A stretch of DNA of 64,000 bases from Verrucomicrobiota bacterium. Lineage in GTDB: Bacteria; Verrucomicrobiota; Verrucomicrobiia; Opitutales; UBA953. The notes under the pieces were generated by a model, which was not told where the DNA came from, ran no database searches, and worked only from the letters and a program-made list of their open reading frames with translations. Where the stretch lies: positions 86,642 through 150,641 of the forward strand of contig JAPLTU010000040.1 in the NCBI GenBank assembly GCA_026397965.1, read 5' to 3'. Made by a program: the position numbers and the translations under genes. Of this stretch, positions 38,768 through 48,444 are shown piece after piece (position 1 is the stretch's first letter; every line of letters starts with the position of its first letter).

Positions 38768-38922
38768 ACTAATAATGAACTCCTGCACTTTGGCCGGTCG
38801 GGTCGTTTTGGCAAGTCGAACTCGGGGCAGGGCATGCCCGCTGTGTGTCATAGGCCACGCCGGCTGGGCAGGGAAATCGCTCGCTTCCCCTAAAATCTAG
38901 AGTTTTTATAGTAAAACCGACT

Positions 38923-40323
38923 ATGGGATTCTTTCGCTTTCACCGTTCGGTTTCCCTGGGGAAGTTTTTACGTCTCAATATCTCGAAGACGGGCCCCTCG
39001 GTTTCGGTGGGTCGGCCCGGCGCGACGATTAATGTGCGTAAAAATAAGATTGATGCCACCGTGGGGCTTCCTGGTACGGGGCTCTCTTACCGGGAAAGGT
39101 TATCCAAAGGCGGATGTGCTTCCGTGCTGGTCCTCAGTTTTTTTCTCACCGCCTGCGCCTTTTTTACGTCCGACGACGATCTGACCTTTCAAGATGATGT
39201 GAATCTTCTGCAACGGAAGGCGGACGCCCAGGTCTTGCGCAACCCTGTGACGGGAGCCTGCTTGGTCGCCACCGCCGCTTATCAAGGTCGGGTGATGTCC
39301 AGTGCTTTTGCGGCCGACCTTCCGGGGAACAGCTGGATTAATCGTCAGCTGATTAACTCGCAAAAACTTCAGCCGCAGATCAACGCTTGGGGCGGCGAGG
39401 AGCGACTCTGGTTGGGCCCGGAGGGCGGTCCGTTCGCCTGGTTTTTCAAACCTGGAGCAGCGTTTGATCTCGTCCATTGGCAGACCCCGCCGCTCCTCGA
39501 CACCGAATCTTTTGCGGTCGTGGAGAAGTCGGCGACGCATGTGGTCTTTCGCCAAGACGGAATTTTGCAGAACTACGCCGGTTCCGAATTTCATTTACGG
39601 TTGGAGCGTAAAGTGACCTTGATCACGGACGACGCGGAATTAAACGCCGCCTTGCACAGCGTGGTGCCAGTCTATCTGAAAACCGTAGCTTACCGGACCG
39701 ACAACACTTTGACGAACCGAGGCGATACCGCTTGGGCTGCCCACACGGGGTTGCCTTCCATTTGGCTGCTCGGGATGATGAAGCCCGCGCCCGCGACACG
39801 GGTTGTCATCCCTTTTAAGCGCGGGACAATCGAAGAGCTTGGGCCGATCGTGAATGACGATTACTTTGGCCCCGTAAACTCGCAGCGTTTAAAGGTCGGC
39901 GATGGGGTGATCTTTTTTAAGGGCGATGGGCAACTGCGAGGTAAGATCGGACTGAGCGCCCGTCGGGCGACCCAGGTGCTGGGGAGTTGGGATCCCGCCC
40001 GCGAGTTGCTCACGATTATCCGTTTTAATAAATATGAAGCTCCGGCCGGTTACGTTAATTCGCAATGGCAGCAGCAAGCCGCTCCGTTCGCCGGTGACGT
40101 GATCAATGCTTATAACGATGGGCCGGCGATAAAAGGGGCGAAGCCGCTGGGGCCGTTTTATGAACTCGAATCGAGTTCGCCGGCGCTTCCCCTCGCCCCC
40201 GGGCAGAGTTTTACGTATCGGCAGACGACCGTGCATCTCACGGGCGCACGTAAATCCTTGGATGTGGTCGCACGCAATACCCTCGGTGCGGGCCTCGATG
40301 AAATCGAGGCCGCGCTACCTTAG
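38923..40323 (+). CDS. DUF4236-like N-terminus fused to a large lipoprotein-like domain
   Basis: MGFFRFHRSVSLGKFLRLNISKTGPSVSVGRPGATINVRKNKIDATVGLPGTGLSYRERL is DUF4236-like, followed by VLVLSFFLTACAFF and a ~390-aa soluble domain. Confidence 0.65.
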   Translation: MGFFRFHRSVSLGKFLRLNISKTGPSVSVGRPGATINVRKNKIDATVGLPGTGLSYRERLSKGGCASVLVLSFFLTACAFFTSDDDLTFQDDVNLLQRKADAQVLRNPVTGACLVATAAYQGRVMSSAFAADLPGNSWINRQLINSQKLQPQINAWGGEERLWLGPEGGPFAWFFKPGAAFDLVHWQTPPLLDTESFAVVEKSATHVVFRQDGILQNYAGSEFHLRLERKVTLITDDAELNAALHSVVPVYLKTVAYRTDNTLTNRGDTAWAAHTGLPSIWLLGMMKPAPATRVVIPFKRGTIEELGPIVNDDYFGPVNSQRLKVGDGVIFFKGDGQLRGKIGLSARRATQVLGSWDPARELLTIIRFNKYEAPAGYVNSQWQQQAAPFAGDVINAYNDGPAIKGAKPLGPFYELESSSPALPLAPGQSFTYRQTTVHLTGARKSLDVVARNTLGAGLDEIEAALP

Positions 40324-40334
40324 TATTTTGCAAG

Positions 40335-40418
40335 TGCCCGGGAAAGGACTCGAACCTTCATGCCTTTAAAGGGCGGCAGATTTTGAGTCTGCTGCGGCTG
40401 CCATTTCGCCACCCGGGC
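40335..40418 (-). tRNA. tRNA-Leu(CAA)
   Basis: The reverse complement GCCCGGGTGGCGAAATGGCAGCCGCAGCAGACTCAAAATCTGCCGCCCTTTAAAGGCATGAAGGTTCGAGTCCTTTCCCGGGCA has a long variable arm and anticodon CAA. Confidence 0.95.
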
Positions 40419-40534
40419 GGATTGCGGACGCCCATTCACTCCTCGTGCGGGCTTCCCTGCAAGAAAATCCGACCCAGTCTTGGTGGCCTCGTACATTTTA
40501 TATCAGCGGGGGTGACCGGAAATTAATTAAAAAT

Positions 40535-40566
40535 AAAAAAGGCGCTCCCACGGGAGCGCCTTTTGT
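40535..40566 (-). terminator. Intrinsic terminator after hup
   Basis: AAAAAAGGCGCTCCC-AC-GGGAGCGCCTTTTGTT. Confidence 0.8.
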
Positions 40567-40583
40567 TAAGGAACTGAAGTAAA

Positions 40584-40871
40584 TTACTTCGTGCCGAGGA
40601 TCGCGTCCTTGGCAGCCTTAGCTACGCGGAACTTCACGACCTTCTTTGCCTTAATCTGAATCGTTTCGCCAGTGGCAGGGTTGCGACCAAGGCGAGCCTT
40701 GCGCTGAACGAGGACGAGCTTACCGAGACCAGGAAGCGTGAAGGAGTTCTTCGCGTTCTTGTAAGCAAGAGCGGCGATGATCTCGAGAATTGCTACGGCC
40801 TGCTTCTTGCTGAGTTCAGCTTTTTCGGCGAGGGCGGCGGCGATTTGGGACTTGGTGAGGGCTTTGGACAT
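40584..40871 (-). CDS. hup: HU family DNA-binding protein
   Basis: MSKALTKSQIAAALAEKAELSKKQAVAILE...GRNPATGETIQIKAKKVVKFRVAKAAKDAIL. Confidence 0.95.
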   Translation of the reverse strand: MSKALTKSQIAAALAEKAELSKKQAVAILEIIAALAYKNAKNSFTLPGLGKLVLVQRKARLGRNPATGETIQIKAKKVVKFRVAKAAKDAILGTK

Positions 40872-41049
40872 GTTGGTTATGGGTTGGTAGTGCAGTGATG
40901 CGGATATATTAAGTATCGAACCCCACGACGAAAACCAGCGAAAAATAAGGGTAGGGTGCAGGTTTATTTTTACCCCTACCGCTGCCCGGCGTCAAAAAAA
41001 ATTGCATGCACTCAGCCAGCCGCCTATCTCGCTGCTCTGACTCATCCCC

Positions 41050-42390
41050 ATGAAACTCACTGCGCCTCTCCGACTTTTATCTTTATTATCGCTCGGCGTC
41101 ATCGCGGCAAATGCCGACGACACGGTCGCCCTTGAACCCGCCTTCCCCGGTCTGACTTTTAGCCTGCCGGTCGCCATCGCGCCGATGCCGGGAAATGACG
41201 ATGTCGTGTTCATCGTCGAGAAGGGTGATCCGGTGCCGGGTCCCGAAGGCGAGAAGACGGACGATAAGACCAAAAAGAAGAAAGCCAGTGCATACTTTGG
41301 TGGTAAAGTGCAGATGGTTAACGGCTTAAAGTCTGGTAAGCCTATCAAAACTCAGGTTTTCCAGCTTGAGCCTAAAGATGGGAAGTTTGAGGCCGGTGGC
41401 GAATGCGGGTTCCTGGGTTTTGCGGTTCACCCTAAGTTCGCTGAAAACAAGCAAGTATTTGTCTATTATAGCCTTAAGATTGATGGTAAATTACATCAAC
41501 GGGTCTCACGATTCTTACTTTCCAGCCTGAATCCCTTCACGGTAGACCCCGCTACGGAGCAGCCTTTCATTACGCAGCTGGATCCGGCCGGGAATCACAA
41601 TGGCGGCGATCTTCACTTCGGTCCCGATGGTTATCTCTATATCAGTTGTGGAGATGGCGGAGCCGGGGGCGATGCCTTCGACAACGCCGGCTATATCAAC
41701 AAGGGCTTCCATGCCGCGGTCTACCGTATTGATATCGATCGTCGCTCCGGCAACCTTGCCCCCAACCCGCACCCCTCGGTAACCGCCGATGCCGCGGGTC
41801 AGGCCTACTATGCCGTCCCGGCCGATAACCCTTTCGTCGGGGTCACCGCCCACCGCGGGCGACCAATGGAGGCTGGCTCCGTCCGGACCGAGGCTTGGGC
41901 CACGGGCTTGCGCAACGCTTGGCGCTTCTCTTTCGACCCTAAGTCCGGTGCCTGTTTTGCCGGTGACGTCGGCCAGAACCTCTACGAGGAAATCGACATC
42001 CTTGTTTCCGGCGGCGACTACGGCTGGCACGATGTCGAAGGCTTACATATCTTCAATGGTAAGGACGCGGCGGGTAAAAAGGGTATGCCCGAGCTGGCTC
42101 CGCTTTCCGCCTTCAAGGCGCCGATCTACGAGTACGATCGGAAACTTGGCAACTCGGTGACGGGCGGCGTGGTTTATCGCGGCGACCGGGTCCCTGCCAT
42201 TCGTGACGCCTATGTGTTCGCCGATTTTGCTTCGGGGCGGATCTTTGCTCTCCGCGAGAAAGACGGCAAATGGACGTCGGAACAAATCGCCAAGGACTTC
42301 ACGATTTCCGGCTTCGGGTACGACGCGGCCAACGGTGACGTGCTGATCGCCTCGCTGGTCGGCCAGGTCAAACGTATCGTCAAAAAATAA
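41050..42390 (+). CDS. PQQ-dependent sugar dehydrogenase (glucose/sorbosone dehydrogenase-like), exported
   Basis: LDPAGNHNGGDLHFGPDGYLYISCGDGGAGGDAFDNA...ATGLRNAWRFSFDP...CFAGDVGQNLYEEID. Confidence 0.87.
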   Translation: MKLTAPLRLLSLLSLGVIAANADDTVALEPAFPGLTFSLPVAIAPMPGNDDVVFIVEKGDPVPGPEGEKTDDKTKKKKASAYFGGKVQMVNGLKSGKPIKTQVFQLEPKDGKFEAGGECGFLGFAVHPKFAENKQVFVYYSLKIDGKLHQRVSRFLLSSLNPFTVDPATEQPFITQLDPAGNHNGGDLHFGPDGYLYISCGDGGAGGDAFDNAGYINKGFHAAVYRIDIDRRSGNLAPNPHPSVTADAAGQAYYAVPADNPFVGVTAHRGRPMEAGSVRTEAWATGLRNAWRFSFDPKSGACFAGDVGQNLYEEIDILVSGGDYGWHDVEGLHIFNGKDAAGKKGMPELAPLSAFKAPIYEYDRKLGNSVTGGVVYRGDRVPAIRDAYVFADFASGRIFALREKDGKWTSEQIAKDFTISGFGYDAANGDVLIASLVGQVKRIVKK

Positions 42391-42397
42391 TATTCAT

Positions 42398-43309
42398 ATG
42401 CTGACGCGCCGATCATGGTTGGGTGCCGCGGGGGCGGTTTTAGTGGGCGGCGCCTTGCGGCCTTTCCCGTCTTTCGCGGCCGCTTCTCCAACGTCGACGT
42501 TTCCGGCGTGCAGTCTTTTCACGAAGCACCTCGTGGGGCTTCCCTATGATCAATTGGCTTCCGTCGTGGCGGAGTTAGGCTTCACCAGCGTGGAAGCTCC
42601 GGTCCGGAAAGGCGGTCATGTGGACCCCGCTCGCGTCGAAGAGGATCTTCCGAAACTGGTCGAGGCTTTTAAGAAGCAGGGAATCATCATCAGCTTGCTT
42701 ACTTCTGACATCAATGCCGTCAATGAGGCCGATCGCTCCGAGAAAGTTCTGCGGACGGCAAAAGCCTTAGGCATTCCGAGCTATCGTATGAAATGGTATC
42801 CTTATGCGGGGACGAAACCTCTTTGGGCGCAACTCGATGACATCCGTCCTCAACTCAAAGATCTCGTCGGGCTGAGCAAGGAGATTGGCATCTTGCCCTG
42901 TTATCAGAATCACTCCGGACCGAAGAACGTCGGTGCGGGCATCTGGGATATGGCGATGCTGATGCGGGATTATCGCGCCGACGAACTTTCTTGGAACTTC
43001 GACTTTTTCCATGCCATGGTGGAGGGCGGGCTATCATGGCCTAACCACTTGGCTTTGGTGCGTGATCATCTCTCGATGGTTTACTTTAAGAATTTCAATT
43101 GGAAGGGGAGATTGGCCGAAGGTTGTCCGCTCGCTGAAGGGACGGTCGGCAAGGACTCCGTGGTGCTGCTCCGTAAGTCTGGTTACACGGGGCCGATCTG
43201 CCTCCACGTCGAATACCTGAAGGGTGGGGTCTCTTCCCCAGATGCGCTTCGAAACGCCTTGGACTGTACGCGCCAGGATTTCGCCACGCTTAAGCAATGG
43301 TGGGCTTAG
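42398..43309 (+). CDS. Sugar phosphate isomerase/epimerase (AP-endonuclease-2 TIM barrel) with Tat-like signal
   Basis: MLTRRSWLGAAGAVLVGGALRPFPSFAAA, then a TIM barrel core (CYQNHSGPKNVGAGIWD..., WNFDFFHAMVEGG). Confidence 0.8.
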   Translation: MLTRRSWLGAAGAVLVGGALRPFPSFAAASPTSTFPACSLFTKHLVGLPYDQLASVVAELGFTSVEAPVRKGGHVDPARVEEDLPKLVEAFKKQGIIISLLTSDINAVNEADRSEKVLRTAKALGIPSYRMKWYPYAGTKPLWAQLDDIRPQLKDLVGLSKEIGILPCYQNHSGPKNVGAGIWDMAMLMRDYRADELSWNFDFFHAMVEGGLSWPNHLALVRDHLSMVYFKNFNWKGRLAEGCPLAEGTVGKDSVVLLRKSGYTGPICLHVEYLKGGVSSPDALRNALDCTRQDFATLKQWWA

Positions 43310-43405
43310 GGGTTCCCGATGTTAGATAATGGGGGGAATCTCGGGGTGCCTTAAAGATAGGCTGGAACTTGACCGCCCATGAGGTGTAAATAAGTTATCC
43401 CCGAC

Positions 43406-46144
43406 ATGAAGCCCCTCGCTCTCGTTCTTTGTGCCGCTGCCACCCTGGTAGCCGCGCCTAAGTCTAATAAGTCTGTTAAGCCGGATTTGGCGCCGCCTGA
43501 GCAATTCAAGCCTTCGGAGGGAGGTGTTTTACCCCTTGGTCTCTTCCAGGTGCCGGAAGGCTTAGAGGTCACGGTTTGGGCGCGCTCGCCCCAATTGGCG
43601 AATCCCACGAATATCGATTTCGATCCTCAAGGTCGCCTCTGGGTTAACGAGGGCGTCAACTACCGTATTTATAATGTCGGCGGCAAGCGCCGGGCTGCCG
43701 GAGACCGGGTGATCGTTCTTAGCGATACCAAAGGTCAGGGCTTTGCGGATACCGTCAACACGTTTGTCCAAGACGAAAACTGGACGGCCCCGCTGGGTAT
43801 CGCGGTACTCGACAACGTCGTTTATGTTTCCCACGCGCCGACCATTTATAAATTTACCGACGTTAACCGCGACGGGAAGTTCGATCCGGCCGTGGACAAG
43901 AAGGAAATCTTCCTGACGGGCTTCGGCGGCCAGGACCATGACCACTCGCTGCACGCGGTCGTCGCTGGTCCGGACGGTAAGCTCTATATCAACTCCGGCA
44001 ACTGCGGCGGCGAAGTCACCGACAAGTCGGGCAAGACCTTCCGCATCTCCAGCGGCTACGTCGACATGCGCGGTGGCAAGTGGCCTTACGACCCTAAGAC
44101 CGTCGCCGGCGCCAAGAGCGACGACGGTTTCCTCTGGTCTTCGGGCTTCTCTGGTCGCCTCAACGCCGATGGCACGGGTCTCGAGATCCTCGGCAACGGC
44201 TACCGTAACAGCTTCGAAAGTTTCCCGTCCTCGCTGGGCGACCTCTTCCAAGGCGATAACGACGACTCCCAGAGCTGCCGCACATCCTTCGTCCTCGAAT
44301 ACGGTTCGGCCGGTTACACCACGCCTTCCGGCGCGAATTACAACTCCGTCAAGCGCCCAGGCCAGTCGATACCGCGCGCACACTGGCGTCAGGACGACCC
44401 TGATACCATGGACGTCGGCGACGTCTACGGCGGCGGCTCGCCTACGGGCATCACGGTCTACGAAAACGGTGCCCTTGGTGCCGCTTGGGAGGGCACGCTC
44501 CTGAACTGTGAGCCTTCGCGCAATACTGTCTTGGCCTACAAGCTCATCGCGCAGAAGGGCACCTTCGCCCTCAATGAATCCACCCGTCGGAATCTCATTA
44601 CTTCCAATGCCGCCGGGGAATTCGCTGGTACCGACTTCAAGCGGATCTCTATCGAGGAAGCCGCCAAGCCCAATGAGCGTATCCTCTTCCGTCCGTCCGA
44701 CGTCACGGTTGGTCCCGATGGTGCGATTTATATTTCTGACTGGTATGACTCACGCGTGGGTGGTCACCAGACTTTGGATACGACCTGCTCGGGCGCGATT
44801 TATCGGATCGCCCCGAAGGGCTTCAAGTCCGTCATTCCTAAAATAGATCTTTCTTCTCCGGCCGGCGCGGCAGAGGTGTTGCGTAACCCTGCGGTGAATG
44901 TCCGCCACCTTGGTTTCGATGCCTTGAAAGCATTCGGCGCGAAGGCGCTTCCGGCGGTCTCGGAAATCCTCCGGGATAAAAATCCTTATATCGCCGCCCG
45001 TGGAGTGTGGCTCTTGCCTTACCTCGGTGACGAAGGTGTCGCCCGCGCGAAGGCGTTGCTCAAGGATGCGAACCCTTCTCAGCGTCGCCTCGCTTTCCAA
45101 GCGCTCCGCCGGGCGGGTCAAGATGTGACATCAATGGCGGCTGAATTGGCGACCGACGCCGATCTCGCCGTCCGTCGCGATGTGGCGACCTCATTGCATG
45201 CGGTGCCAGCCGATAAGGCGGTGCCGATTTTAGTTACGCTCGCGCAGCGGCTTGATACCTCGGACAAAAACTCGCTCACGGCCTTCGGTATCGGTTCGGC
45301 CGGCAAGGAAACCGCCGTCTGGCCCGCGATTAAGTCTGCTCTGGTCAAGTCGGGTCCGGAATCTTGGTCGCCCGAAGTGGAGCGGATCGCTTGGGTCCTG
45401 CACCCAGCGGATTCTGTAGCAGAACTTTCCGCCCGTGCGACTTCGGCTAAATTATCCCAAGAGCAGCGCGCCTTGGCCGTCGAGACTCTGTCCTTTGTCG
45501 AAACCAAAGAAGCGGCGTTGGCTATGATCAACTTGGCGGTGGACGGTTCGCCGGTGAAATCTGAAGCCACCCGCTGGGCGCTCATGCGTATGACCGGCTT
45601 TTGGTCTGCCTTTGATATTCGGACCGAACTTAAGAACGCTGGCGTCTACGATGCGGCGAAGATCGTGGTCAGCCCCATCGTGGTCCCCGAGGCTCCTAAG
45701 CCGACTTATAGTGTGCAGGATGTCCTGGCCAAGACGGGCGACGCTACTCGTGGCGCCCAGCTGGTTCAGCGCTGTACCATGTGCCACCAGGTTTCCGGCA
45801 ATGGGCCCGCCTACGGCCCGGAGCTCCGTACCTTTGCGGCGCGACAGGGTAGGGATGCGGTCATCGTGGCGATGGTTGAGCCCTCGGCGAGTATCGCCCT
45901 GGGTTACGAGGGCTCGACGATCACCCTGAAGAGGGACGCCGGTATGATCGATGGTCGCCTTCTTTCCGCCAACGATCCGATGGTCATCATTTCGACGGGG
46001 GGGGTCACCCAGCTCGTGCCCAAAGACCGGGTTGCCGGGAAGGCCGAAAAGATGACCCGTTCCCTGATGATGTCGGCCGAGCAATTGGCCCTTTCAGCCC
46101 AAGATGTGGCTGATATCGCGGAGTGGCTGGTTAATTACAAGTAA
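43406..46144 (+). CDS. PVC-type membrane-bound dehydrogenase / HEAT-repeat / cytochrome c (CxxCH) protein
   Basis: N-terminal beta-propeller (DFDPQGRLWVNEGVNYRIYN), HEAT-like middle, and C-terminal QLVQRCTMCHQVSGNGPAYGPEL heme motif. Confidence 0.88.
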   Translation: MKPLALVLCAAATLVAAPKSNKSVKPDLAPPEQFKPSEGGVLPLGLFQVPEGLEVTVWARSPQLANPTNIDFDPQGRLWVNEGVNYRIYNVGGKRRAAGDRVIVLSDTKGQGFADTVNTFVQDENWTAPLGIAVLDNVVYVSHAPTIYKFTDVNRDGKFDPAVDKKEIFLTGFGGQDHDHSLHAVVAGPDGKLYINSGNCGGEVTDKSGKTFRISSGYVDMRGGKWPYDPKTVAGAKSDDGFLWSSGFSGRLNADGTGLEILGNGYRNSFESFPSSLGDLFQGDNDDSQSCRTSFVLEYGSAGYTTPSGANYNSVKRPGQSIPRAHWRQDDPDTMDVGDVYGGGSPTGITVYENGALGAAWEGTLLNCEPSRNTVLAYKLIAQKGTFALNESTRRNLITSNAAGEFAGTDFKRISIEEAAKPNERILFRPSDVTVGPDGAIYISDWYDSRVGGHQTLDTTCSGAIYRIAPKGFKSVIPKIDLSSPAGAAEVLRNPAVNVRHLGFDALKAFGAKALPAVSEILRDKNPYIAARGVWLLPYLGDEGVARAKALLKDANPSQRRLAFQALRRAGQDVTSMAAELATDADLAVRRDVATSLHAVPADKAVPILVTLAQRLDTSDKNSLTAFGIGSAGKETAVWPAIKSALVKSGPESWSPEVERIAWVLHPADSVAELSARATSAKLSQEQRALAVETLSFVETKEAALAMINLAVDGSPVKSEATRWALMRMTGFWSAFDIRTELKNAGVYDAAKIVVSPIVVPEAPKPTYSVQDVLAKTGDATRGAQLVQRCTMCHQVSGNGPAYGPELRTFAARQGRDAVIVAMVEPSASIALGYEGSTITLKRDAGMIDGRLLSANDPMVIISTGGVTQLVPKDRVAGKAEKMTRSLMMSAEQLALSAQDVADIAEWLVNYK

Positions 46145-46168
46145 GCCGCGGGTAGCATTATCTTCACT

Positions 46169-46203
46169 AAAGGGGGCCTTTTCGACGAAAAGGTCCCCTT
46201 TTA
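46169..46203 (+). terminator. Intrinsic terminator
   Basis: AAAGGGGGCCTTTTCGACGAAAAGGTCCCCTTTT stem-loop plus T tract. Confidence 0.75.
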
Positions 46204-46323
46204 ATTTACCGCTTGCGTCTCGGCTGAGGGTTATCAAGTTCGACCCTCCTTCCTCTGGGCAAGGCACGGCCGCACAACGCGGGTCCGCGACTTACCAGAA
46301 CCTAAAGTCACCTTATCTCTATT

Positions 46324-47016
46324 ATGAAGCAGCTCAATCTCACCGTCACCAGCCGCGAGCTCAACGGCCGTGGTCCCTCCCGTCGCCTTCGCATCGCCGG
46401 CTCCATTCCTGCCATTATCTATGGCAAATCTGGCAACCAGAGCGTTTCCGTTGCCCAGGAAGCCTTCCGCGACCTCATGCGCGCCAAGGGTAACGCCACT
46501 TCGTTGATCGACCTGAGCGTCGACGGCAAAAAAATGCTTTCTTTAATTAAGGAGTTCCAGCGCCACCCCATCACCCAAAAGTTCTTGCACATCGATATCA
46601 TGGAAATCGACCCAAGCTCTCCGATGTCCGCTGCTGTCCCCGTCCGCGTTAAGGGCGAAGCTCATGGCGTTAAGACCGAAGGCGGTACGCTCGCGATCGT
46701 CTCGCAGACGATCAATGTTCGTTGCTTACCTAAGGACCTGCCCGAGTTCATCGAAATCGACGTCACCGAGCTCAAGGTCAACGAGTCGATTCACGTCGGC
46801 GAAGTTAAGGCCCCTGCTGGCATCACTTTCTCGGGTGATTTAAAGCGCGTCGTCATCGTCTGTTCCGAAATGGCCGAAGAAGAAGCTGCCGCCGAACCAG
46901 CAGCTGTTGCTGGTGCCGCCCCTGCCGCCGACGGTACCGCCGCCCCAGCCGCTGCTGGTGCTGCTCCGGCCGCTGGTGCCGCTCCTGCCGCCGCCGCCCC
47001 GGCTGCCAAGAAGTAA
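46324..47016 (+). CDS. rplY: 50S ribosomal protein bL25 (CTC form)
   Basis: LNLTVTSRELNGRGPSRRLRIAGSIPAIIYGKSG...FQRHPITQKFLHIDIMEI; Ala/Pro-rich tail. Confidence 0.93.
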   Translation: MKQLNLTVTSRELNGRGPSRRLRIAGSIPAIIYGKSGNQSVSVAQEAFRDLMRAKGNATSLIDLSVDGKKMLSLIKEFQRHPITQKFLHIDIMEIDPSSPMSAAVPVRVKGEAHGVKTEGGTLAIVSQTINVRCLPKDLPEFIEIDVTELKVNESIHVGEVKAPAGITFSGDLKRVVIVCSEMAEEEAAAEPAAVAGAAPAADGTAAPAAAGAAPAAGAAPAAAAPAAKK

Positions 47017-47062
47017 TTTTCCGCGCCGGGCGTTGCTCCCGGTACCCGTTCTTTGAAGTCAA

Positions 47063-47647
47063 ATGCCATTCTCGGTCATCGCCGCCCTCGGTAATCCGGG
47101 CCGAGAATATTCCGCCACGCGTCACAACGCCGGCTGGATCATCGTGGACGCTCTGGCTACCCAAGCCGGCGCGGTCTGGAAGGTCGAAAGCCGTTTCCCG
47201 GCTTCGGTCGCTAAAATCACTTTCGGAGGTAACTCCGTTTTTCTGATCAAGCCACTCACCTTCATGAACGAAAGTGGACAGCCCATTGCGGCTTTCCTTC
47301 GTTTCCACCAGATCGAGCTGACCGAACTCGTCGTCTTGCACGACGACATCGCTTTCGAGCCGGGACAGCTTCGGCTTTCCCAAGGAGGTTCAGCGGCGGG
47401 ACATAACGGCATTATCAGTTGCATTCACCACCTTGGTGAAGGGTTTGTCCGAGCTCGCCTCGGCATCGGCCCCAAGCAGCACCCCGAGCAAGACCTCGCC
47501 GACCACGTACTCGGTCGTCTGCCCGCTCCCGATCTTGAGCTTTTAACGCAACGCATCCCCGACTTCATTTTAGGACTCGAAACTCTTTTTTCCCGCGGCC
47601 TCCCGGCTGCCCAAAACCTCACCAACAGAAAAACACCATCACCATGA
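47063..47647 (+). CDS. pth: Peptidyl-tRNA hydrolase
   Basis: VIAALGNPGREYSATRHNAGWIIVDAL...LIKPLTFMNESGQPI...VLHDDIAFEPGQLRLSQGGSAAGHNGI. Confidence 0.95.
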   Translation: MPFSVIAALGNPGREYSATRHNAGWIIVDALATQAGAVWKVESRFPASVAKITFGGNSVFLIKPLTFMNESGQPIAAFLRFHQIELTELVVLHDDIAFEPGQLRLSQGGSAAGHNGIISCIHHLGEGFVRARLGIGPKQHPEQDLADHVLGRLPAPDLELLTQRIPDFILGLETLFSRGLPAAQNLTNRKTPSP

Positions 47648-47949
47648 CCACCGCCACGCTCCGCCGCTCCTATCGCTCCAGCCTGATCCTCGACCTCCGC
47701 GGATCCACGGACGCCCCTGAGACGGTCATCGACAAGCTCAAGGACATCTTGAAGTCCATTGATTGCAAAGTGAATGAAGTCGAAAACCTCGGCCAAAAAG
47801 AATTCTCCCGCGCCGTCGACCGTAAGTTTGTCTCCGGTCTCTACGTTCAATTCCACTACGAAGGCCCCATCACCGCTCCTACCGCTTTTCGCGAAAAGCT
47901 GCGCCTCGACCGCACCATCGATCGGATCATGACGCAGGTCATCCGGTAA
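47644..47949 (+). CDS. rpsF: 30S ribosomal protein bS6
   Basis: RSSLILDLRGSTDAPETVIDKLKDIL...YVQFHYEGPITAPTAFREKLRLDRTIDRIMTQVI. Confidence 0.92.
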   Translation: MTTATLRRSYRSSLILDLRGSTDAPETVIDKLKDILKSIDCKVNEVENLGQKEFSRAVDRKFVSGLYVQFHYEGPITAPTAFREKLRLDRTIDRIMTQVIR

Positions 47950-47968
47950 CCCTCAAACTTCTTTCGCC

Positions 47969-48406
47969 GTGGCTGCATCCTATAATCGCGTTATTCTCGC
48001 CGGTAATATGACCCGCGATCCGGAGGCACGCGCCCTCCCTTCGGGACAGCCGCTCACCAAATTCTCCCTCGCCGTCAACCGCTCCTATACCACCAAGGAA
48101 GGCGAAAAGCGCGAAGAAGTCACTTACGTCGACATCGAGAGCTACGGCAAGCAGGCCGAAATCATTGCCAAATATTGTGGCAAAGGTTCGGGCATCCTGG
48201 TCGAAGGTCGCCTCAAGCTCGACCAATGGGAAGACAAGAAGACGAACGAAAAGCGTTCTCGTCTCGGAGTCGTCCTCGAAAACTTTACTTTCATCGGTGG
48301 CAAGGCCCAAGGTGGCGAAGAGGGCGGATCCGCCCCTCGTGCCCGCGGTGGCAACGACACCCCTTCGCCCGCGCCTGATAACGGCGGCGACGATGTTCCT
48401 TTCTGA
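47969..48406 (+). CDS. ssb: Single-stranded DNA-binding protein
   Basis: YNRVILAGNMTRDPEARALPSGQPLTKFSLAVNRSY...; acidic DDVPF C-terminal tip. Confidence 0.95.
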   Translation: MAASYNRVILAGNMTRDPEARALPSGQPLTKFSLAVNRSYTTKEGEKREEVTYVDIESYGKQAEIIAKYCGKGSGILVEGRLKLDQWEDKKTNEKRSRLGVVLENFTFIGGKAQGGEEGGSAPRARGGNDTPSPAPDNGGDDVPF

Positions 48407-48444
48407 TTTTCCTCCATCCCCTTAAACCCAAGCAAGCAACTACC

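Noticed and set aside
38509-38835. 108-aa minus-strand ORF (MPCPEFDLPKRPDRPKCRSSLLVASRASQAKAALAPTEPPRAAVVIETARFRDESRKAKILNWQAVRDASLLTN...)
   Set aside because: It reads straight through the structured RNA at 38629-38767 and overlaps the small ORF. It is best explained as a spurious ORF over a conserved noncoding RNA.
38300-40335. Integrated island at tRNA-Leu
   Set aside because: No direct repeat of the tRNA-Leu 3' end was seen near 38300, and there is no full integrase.
43562-44383. 273-aa minus-strand ORF
   Set aside because: Antisense shadow of the PVC-type heme protein.
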